Source: Bacteroidales bacterium GP3 (lineage in GTDB: Bacteria; Bacteroidota; Bacteroidia; Bacteroidales; Muribaculaceae). Taken from it: a stretch of DNA of 12,728 bases. The stretch lies in assembly GCA_001701075.1 (NCBI GenBank), contig DAAK01000027.1, positions 1 to 12,728 on the forward strand, read 5' to 3'. The translations under genes and the position numbers were made by a program. Below are positions 1-6,215 of this stretch, piece by piece (the stretch's first letter is position 1; every line of letters starts with the position of its first letter). Below the pieces are notes generated by a model, which saw only the letters and a list, made by a program, of their open reading frames with translations, searched no databases and had not been told where the DNA came from.

Positions 1-47
1 TTTCACCATTTATAGGAAATAAATTAATCGTTTAACACTTAACTATT

Positions 48-97
48 AAATATTAGAATTTAACTTGATTAATCAAGTTAAATTCTAATATTTTTTT
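48..97 (-). terminator. Perfect 46-bp palindrome, probable bidirectional terminator
   Basis: Bases 48-70 are the exact reverse complement of 71-93, so the two 23-bp arms meet with no spacer. Only AT-rich pairs and four GC pairs per arm are present. A run of seven T (91-97) follows on the plus strand. On the minus strand the corresponding A run precedes the hairpin and an AATATTT tail follows it, which is the usual layout of a bidirectional terminator. The palindrome overlaps the last five codons and the stop of the nucleotidyltransferase gene (stop at 78-80). I infer that it ends the minus-strand operon. The stronger T tract faces rightward, so it may also stop a convergent gene lying left of the window. 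Confidence 0.72.
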
Positions 98-824
98 CTG
101 CAAACCTTAAATCCTCTTCATCATCTATCTCATACCATTGCAGACCTTTCGGCTTCAGAACATATATGGGTAGGGGGTGAGGAAGTCTTGTTGTGGTGGC
201 TACATCCTCAATCTCGAACTCGTAACCTCTCTTTATGTGTTCATTACGATTACGGTCATAATCATCTGCCATTGCCAGATAGAATCGATTGGATATCTTA
301 TGGATTCCTACGAGCTCACCATATGGTTCTTCTCCAGTTTCGCGCATCAAGGCCTTCTTGTCGGTAGAGCACTTTAGCAGATCAAGGTTCTCATCAACGG
401 CTATGTAATACTGGTCCTGGAACTTGACGACTTTCGAGCAAAGCATGATATCCGGATGTTCATCTTCAAGAAGTAGAGTCAATGCCTTTGGTTCATATAC
501 GAGATCGGATTCCAAAAGAAGAAAGTCGCTTTCTCCGATTGCCTCGCTGCATTGATAAAGGGTCTCCATGCTGTTGGATTCGGCATACATCGGACTGAAG
601 ACAGTCTCTATCTCAGGATATTTGTTGCTTAGTTCCTCATACCATTCACGGTGATAGCCAGTGCCTATTATGATCCGTTTTATTCCTACTGAAAGCAGGT
701 TCTCAATGGATCGCTCTATCATTGGCTTACCCTTGAACTCTATGAATCCCTTAGGCATATCGGTAGTGCGGGCTCCGAATCTCGTTCCTTTTCCGGCTGC
801 CATTATCACTGCTGTCTCTATCAT
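78..824 (-). CDS. Sugar-nucleotide-type NTP transferase, probable CTP:2-aminoethylphosphonate cytidylyltransferase
   Basis: This 248-aa soluble protein has the nucleotidyltransferase fold of the LicC / PntC N-domain type. Visible motifs are the P-loop-like MAAGKGTRFG (residues 8-17), the PKG lysine (K25), an NS-METLY segment (residues 84-90) resembling that of choline-phosphate cytidylyltransferases, a metal-binding ESD (D107), and a second acidic site in EIDDEED (residues 232-238). Known relatives join CTP to phosphocholine or AEP. Next to a full AEP pathway, the inferred product is CMP-AEP. Its ATG overlaps the stop of the aminotransferase gene by 4 bp (ATGA), which suggests translational coupling. 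In Treponema-type PntC the two activities are fused in one protein; here they are separate. The family call is firm, but the substrate is an inference: phosphocholine or a hexose-1-phosphate cannot be excluded from sequence alone. Confidence 0.85.
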   Translation of the reverse strand: MIETAVIMAAGKGTRFGARTTDMPKGFIEFKGKPMIERSIENLLSVGIKRIIIGTGYHREWYEELSNKYPEIETVFSPMYAESNSMETLYQCSEAIGESDFLLLESDLVYEPKALTLLLEDEHPDIMLCSKVVKFQDQYYIAVDENLDLLKCSTDKKALMRETGEEPYGELVGIHKISNRFYLAMADDYDRNRNEHIKRGYEFEIEDVATTTRLPHPLPIYVLKPKGLQWYEIDDEEDLRFAEKNIRI

Positions 825-1945
825 TTCTTCAATGGTGTTTCTATTCCCATTTCATTGAGTCCCTTCTCAAATGTCACGAAGAATGCTTCTATGTCGGGTG
901 TGTCGATAGCTCCGAGGGAACAGAGCCTGAATGTGTCTGTAGTGGATATCTTACCAGGATAGATTGTGAAGCCCCTGTCATAGCAGTAGTCGTGGATCTT
1001 GTGGAAGTCCCAGTTCGGATGATCCGGATACTTTACCGACACTACAAGACCCGATTCCTTGTCGCGGTCAATGACGTACTCGAATCCAAGCTTTTCGATT
1101 CCATTATGTATGGCTTCGTTCACTCTCTTATGACGTGCAAACTTGGCTTCTTCCCCTTCCTCGAAGTATTCCTTTATCGCCTGACGTAGCGCATACGCTG
1201 TCTGTACGGGTGGTGTGAAATGCATTTCGCCAGTTCTCTCAAAGAAATCATACTGAAGGAAAAGATTGCAGTAGTAGGAGCGTTTCGGATAGTCCTTAGA
1301 TTGCTCTATGAGTTTGCGGTCTCCGATTATGAAAGATAGTCCGCTCATTGCCATCAGGCCTTTCTGTGCAGATGCCATGCAGAAATCAACATTGTCTTTC
1401 TCTATGTCAAATGGTATCATGCCAAGCGACGATGTGGTGTCTACAATAAATGTAGCGCCGAACCTATGTGCTATCTCACCTATTTCCCTTATGGGATTGA
1501 GAAGACCAGTCCCTGTCTCGTGATGTGTGGTGTATACAAGGGCGATGTCCGGATTCTCCCTGAGTGTCTCCTCCACGACCCCGAGGTCTGGCCTGTCAAA
1601 TATCGGCTGACGGAGGTCTATATGGGGCATTCCGTAGTATTGGCAGACTTCAACTGCGCGGGTGCTGTAGGCTCCGTTGTTTATGACCAGTATTTTCTTG
1701 CCTTCGGGAAGAAGTGAATTAAGGCATATGTCTATGTTGATGGTTCCTGAGCCACAGAAGAGGACACAGGTGTGCTTATCGGGATTTCCATGCGCCACTT
1801 TCACGAGGTCTGTACGCAGTTGCTTCATCAAGTCAGCGAATTCCTTCTCACGTGGGCATATGTCCGGTACGACCTGGGCCATCTTTACTGTGTCGGTGGT
1901 GGTGGCTGGTCCCGGATTGAGCAGTATGTTTCTTTTAATTTCCAT
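821..1945 (-). CDS. phnW: 2-aminoethylphosphonate:pyruvate aminotransferase
   Basis: This 374-aa fold-type I PLP enzyme interconverts phosphonoacetaldehyde plus L-alanine with 2-aminoethylphosphonate plus pyruvate. The family start NILLNPGPATTTDTV is present. So are the GSGT phosphate-cup segment (residues 66-69), HHETGTG (141-147), VDTTSS with D169 to hold the PLP ring, and ASAQKG with the Schiff-base lysine at K195. R340 in FRLCSLG is the likely carboxylate-binding arginine. Length is normal for the family. In phosphonate degraders this enzyme works with PhnX. Here no phnX is seen, and PEP mutase and phosphonopyruvate decarboxylase lie upstream, so it is read as biosynthetic (the AepZ role in Bacteroides fragilis capsule loci). 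Its start lies 11 bp inside the decarboxylase gene and its stop overlaps the next gene by 4 bp, so the three are co-translated. Confidence 0.93.
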   Translation of the reverse strand: MEIKRNILLNPGPATTTDTVKMAQVVPDICPREKEFADLMKQLRTDLVKVAHGNPDKHTCVLFCGSGTINIDICLNSLLPEGKKILVINNGAYSTRAVEVCQYYGMPHIDLRQPIFDRPDLGVVEETLRENPDIALVYTTHHETGTGLLNPIREIGEIAHRFGATFIVDTTSSLGMIPFDIEKDNVDFCMASAQKGLMAMSGLSFIIGDRKLIEQSKDYPKRSYYCNLFLQYDFFERTGEMHFTPPVQTAYALRQAIKEYFEEGEEAKFARHKRVNEAIHNGIEKLGFEYVIDRDKESGLVVSVKYPDHPNWDFHKIHDYCYDRGFTIYPGKISTTDTFRLCSLGAIDTPDIEAFFVTFEKGLNEMGIETPLKK

Positions 1946-3071
1946 AGTTTTCGATGGATTTCATAAAGGCTTCCTTGTTCTCTATCGGTGTTGTCTTGGG
2001 TCGGCCGAGGTCTTCGCGTGAGTTGATGCCTACCTTTATTTCTATCAAGGATGGCCCTTCTGTTTTGAGAAGATCTGTAAGGGCTGACTTGATATCCTCA
2101 ATGGAGGATACGGTCACGGCATTCTTATAACCGCATGCCTTGGCTATTGCCGTTACATCAATCTTGAAACCGAGTGTCGGCTGACCTCCGACTGATTCAT
2201 GTGCACCGTTGTTGAAGAGGACATGCACATAGTTCTTGGGGGCAAGGTTACCGATGTTGCTTATGGCTCCCATATGCATTATGAAGGCGCCGTCTCCGTC
2301 GAAGCATAATACCTTGCGGTCGGGTTTTGCAAGTGCTATTCCAAGTGCAATCGATGAGGAATGTCCCATGGAACCGACTGTGAGGAAATCAGACTCGTGT
2401 GCCTGTCCCTTCGCGTCGCGGTACTCATAAAGCTCCCTTGAGAGTTTTCCTGTAGTGGAGACTATGATGGAGTCAGATGGAATCGTGTCGACCACACATT
2501 TCATTGCCTCCTCACGGCAGACGGGATTTTCATTGGGAACCTTTTTCTGGAGCTTATAGGATCCGAATGTCCTTTTCTTGATTACAATCGCATGAGGTTT
2601 GCACGTTTTCTTGCAGCTTGCGACTATTGAATCTATTGCTGAAGCTGCAGCTTGGTCTTCTTCAGGCAGGACAAGCCACGGAATCTCCATTGCATCAAGC
2701 AAGGAGAGTGTGACAGCACCTTGCTTCACGTGCTGGGGTTCGTCATGCACACCAGGTTCTCCGCGCCATCCTATCATGACGAGCATGGGGATTGAATAGA
2801 CTTTCTCGTCTGCTAGTGAGAGGAGAGGGTTCACGGCATTGCCGATGCCTGAGTTCTGCATATAGACCATTGGCACTTCGCCTGTCGCGAGGTAATGGCC
2901 TGCGGCTACTCCTACCGCACTGCCTTCGTTTGCCGTTATTATGTTGTGGTCGGGGTTGACATTGTCCGTGATATAGGCGCATACATTCTTCAGAAGGGAG
3001 TCGGGGACTCCTGCGAAGAACGAGACTCCGTTGGACTGTAATGATTTTATGAATAGTTCAGGCTTTACCAT
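1935..3071 (-). CDS. aepY: Phosphonopyruvate decarboxylase (thiamine diphosphate-dependent)
   Basis: The protein is 378 aa from the preferred start. It decarboxylates 3-phosphonopyruvate to phosphonoacetaldehyde, the irreversible step that pulls the unfavourable PEP mutase reaction forward. The N-terminal Pyr domain begins with the family pattern FFAGVPDSLLK (residues 18-28) and holds the cofactor-activating glutamate in TANEGSA (E49). The C-terminal PP domain carries the thiamine-diphosphate motif GDG (259-261) ending in NN (287-288), and GSMGHSSSIALG (233-244). An in-frame ATG five codons upstream (3086) gives a 383-aa version. I prefer 3071 because relatives start close to this MVKPELF, and because the upstream ATG sits in the loop of a perfect hairpin. 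The stop overlaps the aminotransferase gene by 11 bp. Confidence 0.93.
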   Translation of the reverse strand: MVKPELFIKSLQSNGVSFFAGVPDSLLKNVCAYITDNVNPDHNIITANEGSAVGVAAGHYLATGEVPMVYMQNSGIGNAVNPLLSLADEKVYSIPMLVMIGWRGEPGVHDEPQHVKQGAVTLSLLDAMEIPWLVLPEEDQAAASAIDSIVASCKKTCKPHAIVIKKRTFGSYKLQKKVPNENPVCREEAMKCVVDTIPSDSIIVSTTGKLSRELYEYRDAKGQAHESDFLTVGSMGHSSSIALGIALAKPDRKVLCFDGDGAFIMHMGAISNIGNLAPKNYVHVLFNNGAHESVGGQPTLGFKIDVTAIAKACGYKNAVTVSSIEDIKSALTDLLKTEGPSLIEIKVGINSREDLGRPKTTPIENKEAFMKSIENYGN

Positions 3072-3077
3072 AGTATG

Positions 3078-3094
3078 GCGAAGCATAGCTTCGC
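3078..3094 (-). promoter_or_regulatory. Perfect 7-bp hairpin abutting the decarboxylase start
   Basis: On the mRNA strand GCGAAGC and GCTTCGC flank a TAT loop, giving a perfect GC-rich 7-bp stem in an otherwise AT-rich gap. It ends six bases before the preferred ATG (3071). The alternative ATG (3084-3086) lies in its loop. I infer that it could mask the initiation region or stabilise the downstream message. It lacks a following T tract, so it is not a convincing terminator. Confidence 0.5.
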
Positions 3095-3115
3095 GGTTAT
3101 TGGTTGTTGGTTATT
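3095..3115 (-). repeat. Three tandem heptamers between the PEP mutase and decarboxylase genes
   Basis: On the plus strand three heptamers follow one another: GGTTATT, GGTTGTT, GGTTATT (AATAACC / AACAACC on the mRNA strand), then a partial GG. They occupy most of the 51-bp gap between the PEP mutase stop (3123) and the decarboxylase start, next to the hairpin. Two other gaps in this window hold heptamer arrays of different sequence. Function unknown. Confidence 0.6.
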
Positions 3116-3122
3116 GGATGCA

Positions 3123-4427
3123 TTATTTGGTGCCGGGGATGAGCTCGAGGATTTCCTTGATGGGCATGCAGAGGGGAGTGGCTTCCTTTGCCCGCTCGTT
3201 TATGAGGATTGTCTCGGCGGCTTTCTTCATAGCAGGGTATGCAGCCCGGAGCATATGGTTGGCGTAGATGACTATGTTGGCACCCCATTCGGCAAGTTCC
3301 TTTTCATAAATCTGGTTGTATGTTGTGGGAACCACTACAATAGGAACTTTCGGATGCTTCTTGCGGAACTCTATAATGAATTCCTTGATGTCCTCACCGC
3401 TCTTGTCCTTGCTGTGGATCATGATGCCGTCTGCTCCTGCATCCACGTATGCGAATCCTCTTTCGAGGGCATCTGAAACTGGTTTGCCAGCTATGAGGCT
3501 CTCTATTCTGGCGATTATCATGAAGTCCTTTGTCACCTGGGCGTTCTTTCCGGCCTTTATCTTCTCGCAGAAGTGCTCGATTGAGTCTTGTGTCTGGATT
3601 GCATCAGTGCCAAAAAGGGAATTCTTCTTTAGTCCGATCTTGTCCTCTATGATTACAGCAGATACTCCATGACGTTCAAGTGTGCGTACTGTGAATACGA
3701 AATGCTCGATCTTGCCGCCAGTGTCGCCGTCGAAGATAATCGGTTTGGTGGTGCATTCGAGGATGTTGTTCAGGTCCTGAAGACGTGTTGTGAGGTCTAC
3801 AGCCTCGATGTCTGGTTTGCCCTTGCTGGTGGAGTCGGTCAATGAGCTTGACCACATGCCGTCGAATGCCTTGCGCTTTCCACCTTCCTCAACTTCAAGA
3901 TTCTCGATGATAAGGCCGCATAATCCATCGTGTGCTTCCATTATTCTTACTATGGGTTTGCATTCGATAAGTCGTCGCAAACATTTCATTCTCACTTCTG
4001 GAGTAGTTCCTAACGACTTCTCCTCAGCTACCAATCCAGTGGAGTTGATTCCTTTTGTATATGGAATTTCTATTACTTCGCCTCCAATTTCTTTCATCAC
4101 TTTGAAGACTTCATCACGGAGTTCCCTATCAATTCCTGACTTCCAGTCATCACCATGGATAATGTAATCCGGTTTTATCTTCTTCAGGTTAGGAACATAG
4201 CTCCATTCATCTTGAGGAATGACTTCAGAAACGCCCTTGATGTTCTCGACGACAGCCTTACGCTGGTCGTAAGTAAGGAATGGAAGTCTTTTGCGTTCAG
4301 CTACGGCTTTATCAGTGTATAATCCAATAATCAAGTCCCCATATTTGGCTCCCTCCTTAATGATATTTATAAGTCCTGGATGCATTATATCAGCAACCAT
4401 TCCAAGATAAACCTTCTTGTTAGCCAT
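3123..4427 (-). CDS. aepX: Phosphoenolpyruvate mutase with N-terminal cytidylyltransferase-like domain
   Basis: This 434-aa two-domain protein catalyses rearrangement of phosphoenolpyruvate to 3-phosphonopyruvate, the C-P bond-forming entry step of phosphonate synthesis. The C-terminal mutase domain (about residues 145-434) has the diagnostic EDK-x5-NS signature as EDKIGLKKNS (261-270). It also has FDGD (D233, D235) for magnesium, W192/S194 near the substrate and R307 in IARIES, matching the residues known from mussel PEP mutase. The N-terminal domain (about 1-135) resembles glycerol-3-phosphate cytidylyltransferase, with a KGINST segment near its end, but its HxGH motif reads HPGL (16-19). 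Fused forms of this kind occur in Bacteroides capsule AepX. The start at MANKKVYLG is chosen because a longer reading (to 4526) adds 33 low-complexity residues that overlap the hydrolase gene. The gap to that gene is 43 bp, with no promoter recognised. Confidence 0.95.
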   Translation of the reverse strand: MANKKVYLGMVADIMHPGLINIIKEGAKYGDLIIGLYTDKAVAERKRLPFLTYDQRKAVVENIKGVSEVIPQDEWSYVPNLKKIKPDYIIHGDDWKSGIDRELRDEVFKVMKEIGGEVIEIPYTKGINSTGLVAEEKSLGTTPEVRMKCLRRLIECKPIVRIMEAHDGLCGLIIENLEVEEGGKRKAFDGMWSSSLTDSTSKGKPDIEAVDLTTRLQDLNNILECTTKPIIFDGDTGGKIEHFVFTVRTLERHGVSAVIIEDKIGLKKNSLFGTDAIQTQDSIEHFCEKIKAGKNAQVTKDFMIIARIESLIAGKPVSDALERGFAYVDAGADGIMIHSKDKSGEDIKEFIIEFRKKHPKVPIVVVPTTYNQIYEKELAEWGANIVIYANHMLRAAYPAMKKAAETILINERAKEATPLCMPIKEILELIPGTK

Positions 4428-4470
4428 AATTTGATAATACTTGCTATATTTTGATTTAATTTTATTTGCT

Positions 4471-6138
4471 TTAGAAGTAGTAGAGGATTGTGGTGACGGA
4501 AGCTGGATCGATGAAGACCTTGTCATTTAGATTGAAACGGGCCTGCTTCAGCTTCTTTTCGGCTGTAGTGGTGTATGTGAATACTGCCTTTGTGCCATCC
4601 GGCCGTGGCATATCTATCGTTACGCCGTTGGTCTTGTCGTAGTTTGTCAGCACGATCACAAGCTGGGAACCATCAGCCGATGTATAGGCCGAGCCGAAGA
4701 AATCCTTGCTTTCGCTAAGAGTCAAGTCGACACGTTTGAATCCGGGTCGAACGAAGAGACTGTAGTTTCCAAGTACCCATAGGTTTGGATTAGCCTTCAC
4801 TGATCCTCCATTTTTGAAGTCATCACTGTATTCTCCACCTACTGGAGTGGTCTTGATCAGTTCAAATCGGTTTTTCTGTCCATATCTTTCCACCGACATT
4901 GCTGTCCAATAGCTCCATGATGCACATCCCGCTACCGTGATGTCATTGTGGATAACGCGGCTCATATATTGGGCAATATCAAACTCTGTGGCGTTTTCAT
5001 AGTTGCCATCAAGTTCTGCCGGTGCATCTCCAAGCATCGACCATTCAGTCTGATACACCTTCAGATTGCGAGCCTTAGCTGCTTCGGCAACTTTTGATCT
5101 TACTTGTCGCATTCCAGCCCATGTTCCCTCTGTCCAATAACTGTGGCCGCATATTATGTTGTCAAGACGTTTGATATCGCCTACATATGCATTCGATGTG
5201 GGATTGTAAAAGGCATTGATGGTATTCGATCTCGCATTGTTGCCGCCTGTTACATCGTTCCATGATGCTGATTCTGCAATCAGGATGTATGTGTCAAGAT
5301 CACGGTCAGAAAGAGACTTGTCAAGTTCTTTCACGAGTTTAACAATTTCTGTGTTCTGCCACCCCGAACCCTCTTGGTTTGCGATCCCATTTTCCGCGAC
5401 ACCCCAATCAAATTGTGGTTCATTGACAGGGGATATGTGAGAAATGGTATATCCAGCTTCCGTAAAGTGCTTAGCCACTTCTGCCATATACTCAGCATAT
5501 TGGGAATATGCCTCATCCTTTAGGTTGCCATGTGCTCCATTGTCGGAATATCCCATTCCATTTAGTGTGTATTGCACAAGAGGGGAGTTGCTGAAAAGAA
5601 CGAACTTCTCGCATCCAAGATTCTTTGCTTGCTCCATGAAATAGCGTTGGCCAGCACAACTGTTCCAGTTATAGCTTCCGCTACTGAGATAGCTTTGAGC
5701 ACGGCTGTTGAGCGACATGTTGCTGTCATCACCTTGTTCCTCAGTTCCGGCCCCAAGATTGACACGCCACATCGAAAGACCAATACCTTGTGGCTGACCA
5801 TCTGAAGAAATATTCTGTGAGAACAGCAACTGTGCTATTTCATTACGGTTATCAGTCCAATATTGTCCTATTTGGTTGGGAAGCCAACAATCAGAAGCTG
5901 CAAATCCTTCCATCTCCTGATAAGTCGTTGCAGTATTGACAGTCACTTTCTGGGAGGTTAGGGGGAAACTTGCCTTTGGTGAAGTGACATCGTCATTCTC
6001 ACTGAACCCAGGACGTTCAGGACCATCGCTTCCTACAGGATGCTTGGTAGACTCACCATGCGGCTCATCACTGCAAGCACCAAATGAAAGCATAGCGGCA
6101 CCACACAACGCAAGCGTCATTATAGTTTTCTTATTCAT
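4471..6138 (-). CDS. Glycoside hydrolase family 30 surface lipoprotein
   Basis: This 555-aa protein is a retaining glycoside hydrolase of clan GH-A. A lipoprotein signal peptide ends at SFGAC (C22). The mature start CSDEP puts acidic residues right after the lipid-bearing cysteine, which suits export to the outer surface in Bacteroidota. A linker (about 23-62) precedes the barrel (about 75-430), which shows GLSMWRVNLGAG (120-131), NSPLVQYTLNG, the acid/base glutamate in SPVNEP (E240) and the nucleophile in VYQTEW (E365). The C-terminal beta-sandwich (about 445-555, from NPNLWVLGNYS) is that of GH30. Family activities include beta-1,6-glucanase, glucuronoxylanase, beta-1,6-galactanase and glucosylceramidase; I cannot assign the subfamily. 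It lies 77 bp after susD and is the only hydrolase here, so it probably supplies oligosaccharides to SusC/D. Confidence 0.9.
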   Translation of the reverse strand: MNKKTIMTLALCGAAMLSFGACSDEPHGESTKHPVGSDGPERPGFSENDDVTSPKASFPLTSQKVTVNTATTYQEMEGFAASDCWLPNQIGQYWTDNRNEIAQLLFSQNISSDGQPQGIGLSMWRVNLGAGTEEQGDDSNMSLNSRAQSYLSSGSYNWNSCAGQRYFMEQAKNLGCEKFVLFSNSPLVQYTLNGMGYSDNGAHGNLKDEAYSQYAEYMAEVAKHFTEAGYTISHISPVNEPQFDWGVAENGIANQEGSGWQNTEIVKLVKELDKSLSDRDLDTYILIAESASWNDVTGGNNARSNTINAFYNPTSNAYVGDIKRLDNIICGHSYWTEGTWAGMRQVRSKVAEAAKARNLKVYQTEWSMLGDAPAELDGNYENATEFDIAQYMSRVIHNDITVAGCASWSYWTAMSVERYGQKNRFELIKTTPVGGEYSDDFKNGGSVKANPNLWVLGNYSLFVRPGFKRVDLTLSESKDFFGSAYTSADGSQLVIVLTNYDKTNGVTIDMPRPDGTKAVFTYTTTAEKKLKQARFNLNDKVFIDPASVTTILYYF

Positions 6139-6170
6139 TTCAGATATCTAATATTTAATCTTTTATCTTT

Positions 6171-6212
6171 AATAATTGATCATTGATAATTAATCATTGA
6201 TCATTGATCATT
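6171..6212 (-). repeat. Six tandem heptamers between susD and the GH30 gene
   Basis: The plus strand reads AATAATT, GATCATT, GATAATT, AATCATT, GATCATT, GATCATT without a break, so the period is exactly 7 and four positions are invariant (AT in the unit, TT at its end). The array starts 4 bp after the susD stop codon and ends 33 bp before the GH30 ATG. The rest of the gap (6139-6170) is AT-rich with a weaker hint of the same period. No promoter of the Bacteroidetes TAnnTTTG kind was recognised. Function unknown. Confidence 0.75.
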
Positions 6213-6215
6213 GCT

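Noticed and set aside
1..9. Minus-strand ATG at 7-9 that could start another gene running off the left edge
   Set aside because: Only three codons (M-V-K) are visible, and no promoter or ribosome-binding signal supports it. It may be real, given the 68-bp gap after the previous stop, but cannot be claimed.
1677..2021. Plus-strand open frames opposite the aminotransferase and decarboxylase genes, such as 1677-2021 and the longer 3075-3476
   Set aside because: They are antisense shadows of conserved enzyme genes, with no recognisable domain and no independent start signals.
4428..4526. Upstream extension of the PEP mutase reading frame to an ATG at 4526
   Set aside because: It adds 33 residues of low-complexity Ser/Lys/Tyr sequence, overlaps the GH30 coding region by 56 bp, and the cytidylyltransferase fold begins right at the MANKKVYLG start (4427).
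6142..6149. AGATATCT palindrome just upstream of the GH30 start as an operator
   Set aside because: An 8-bp palindrome in AT-rich DNA is expected by chance, and no second copy or known motif was seen.
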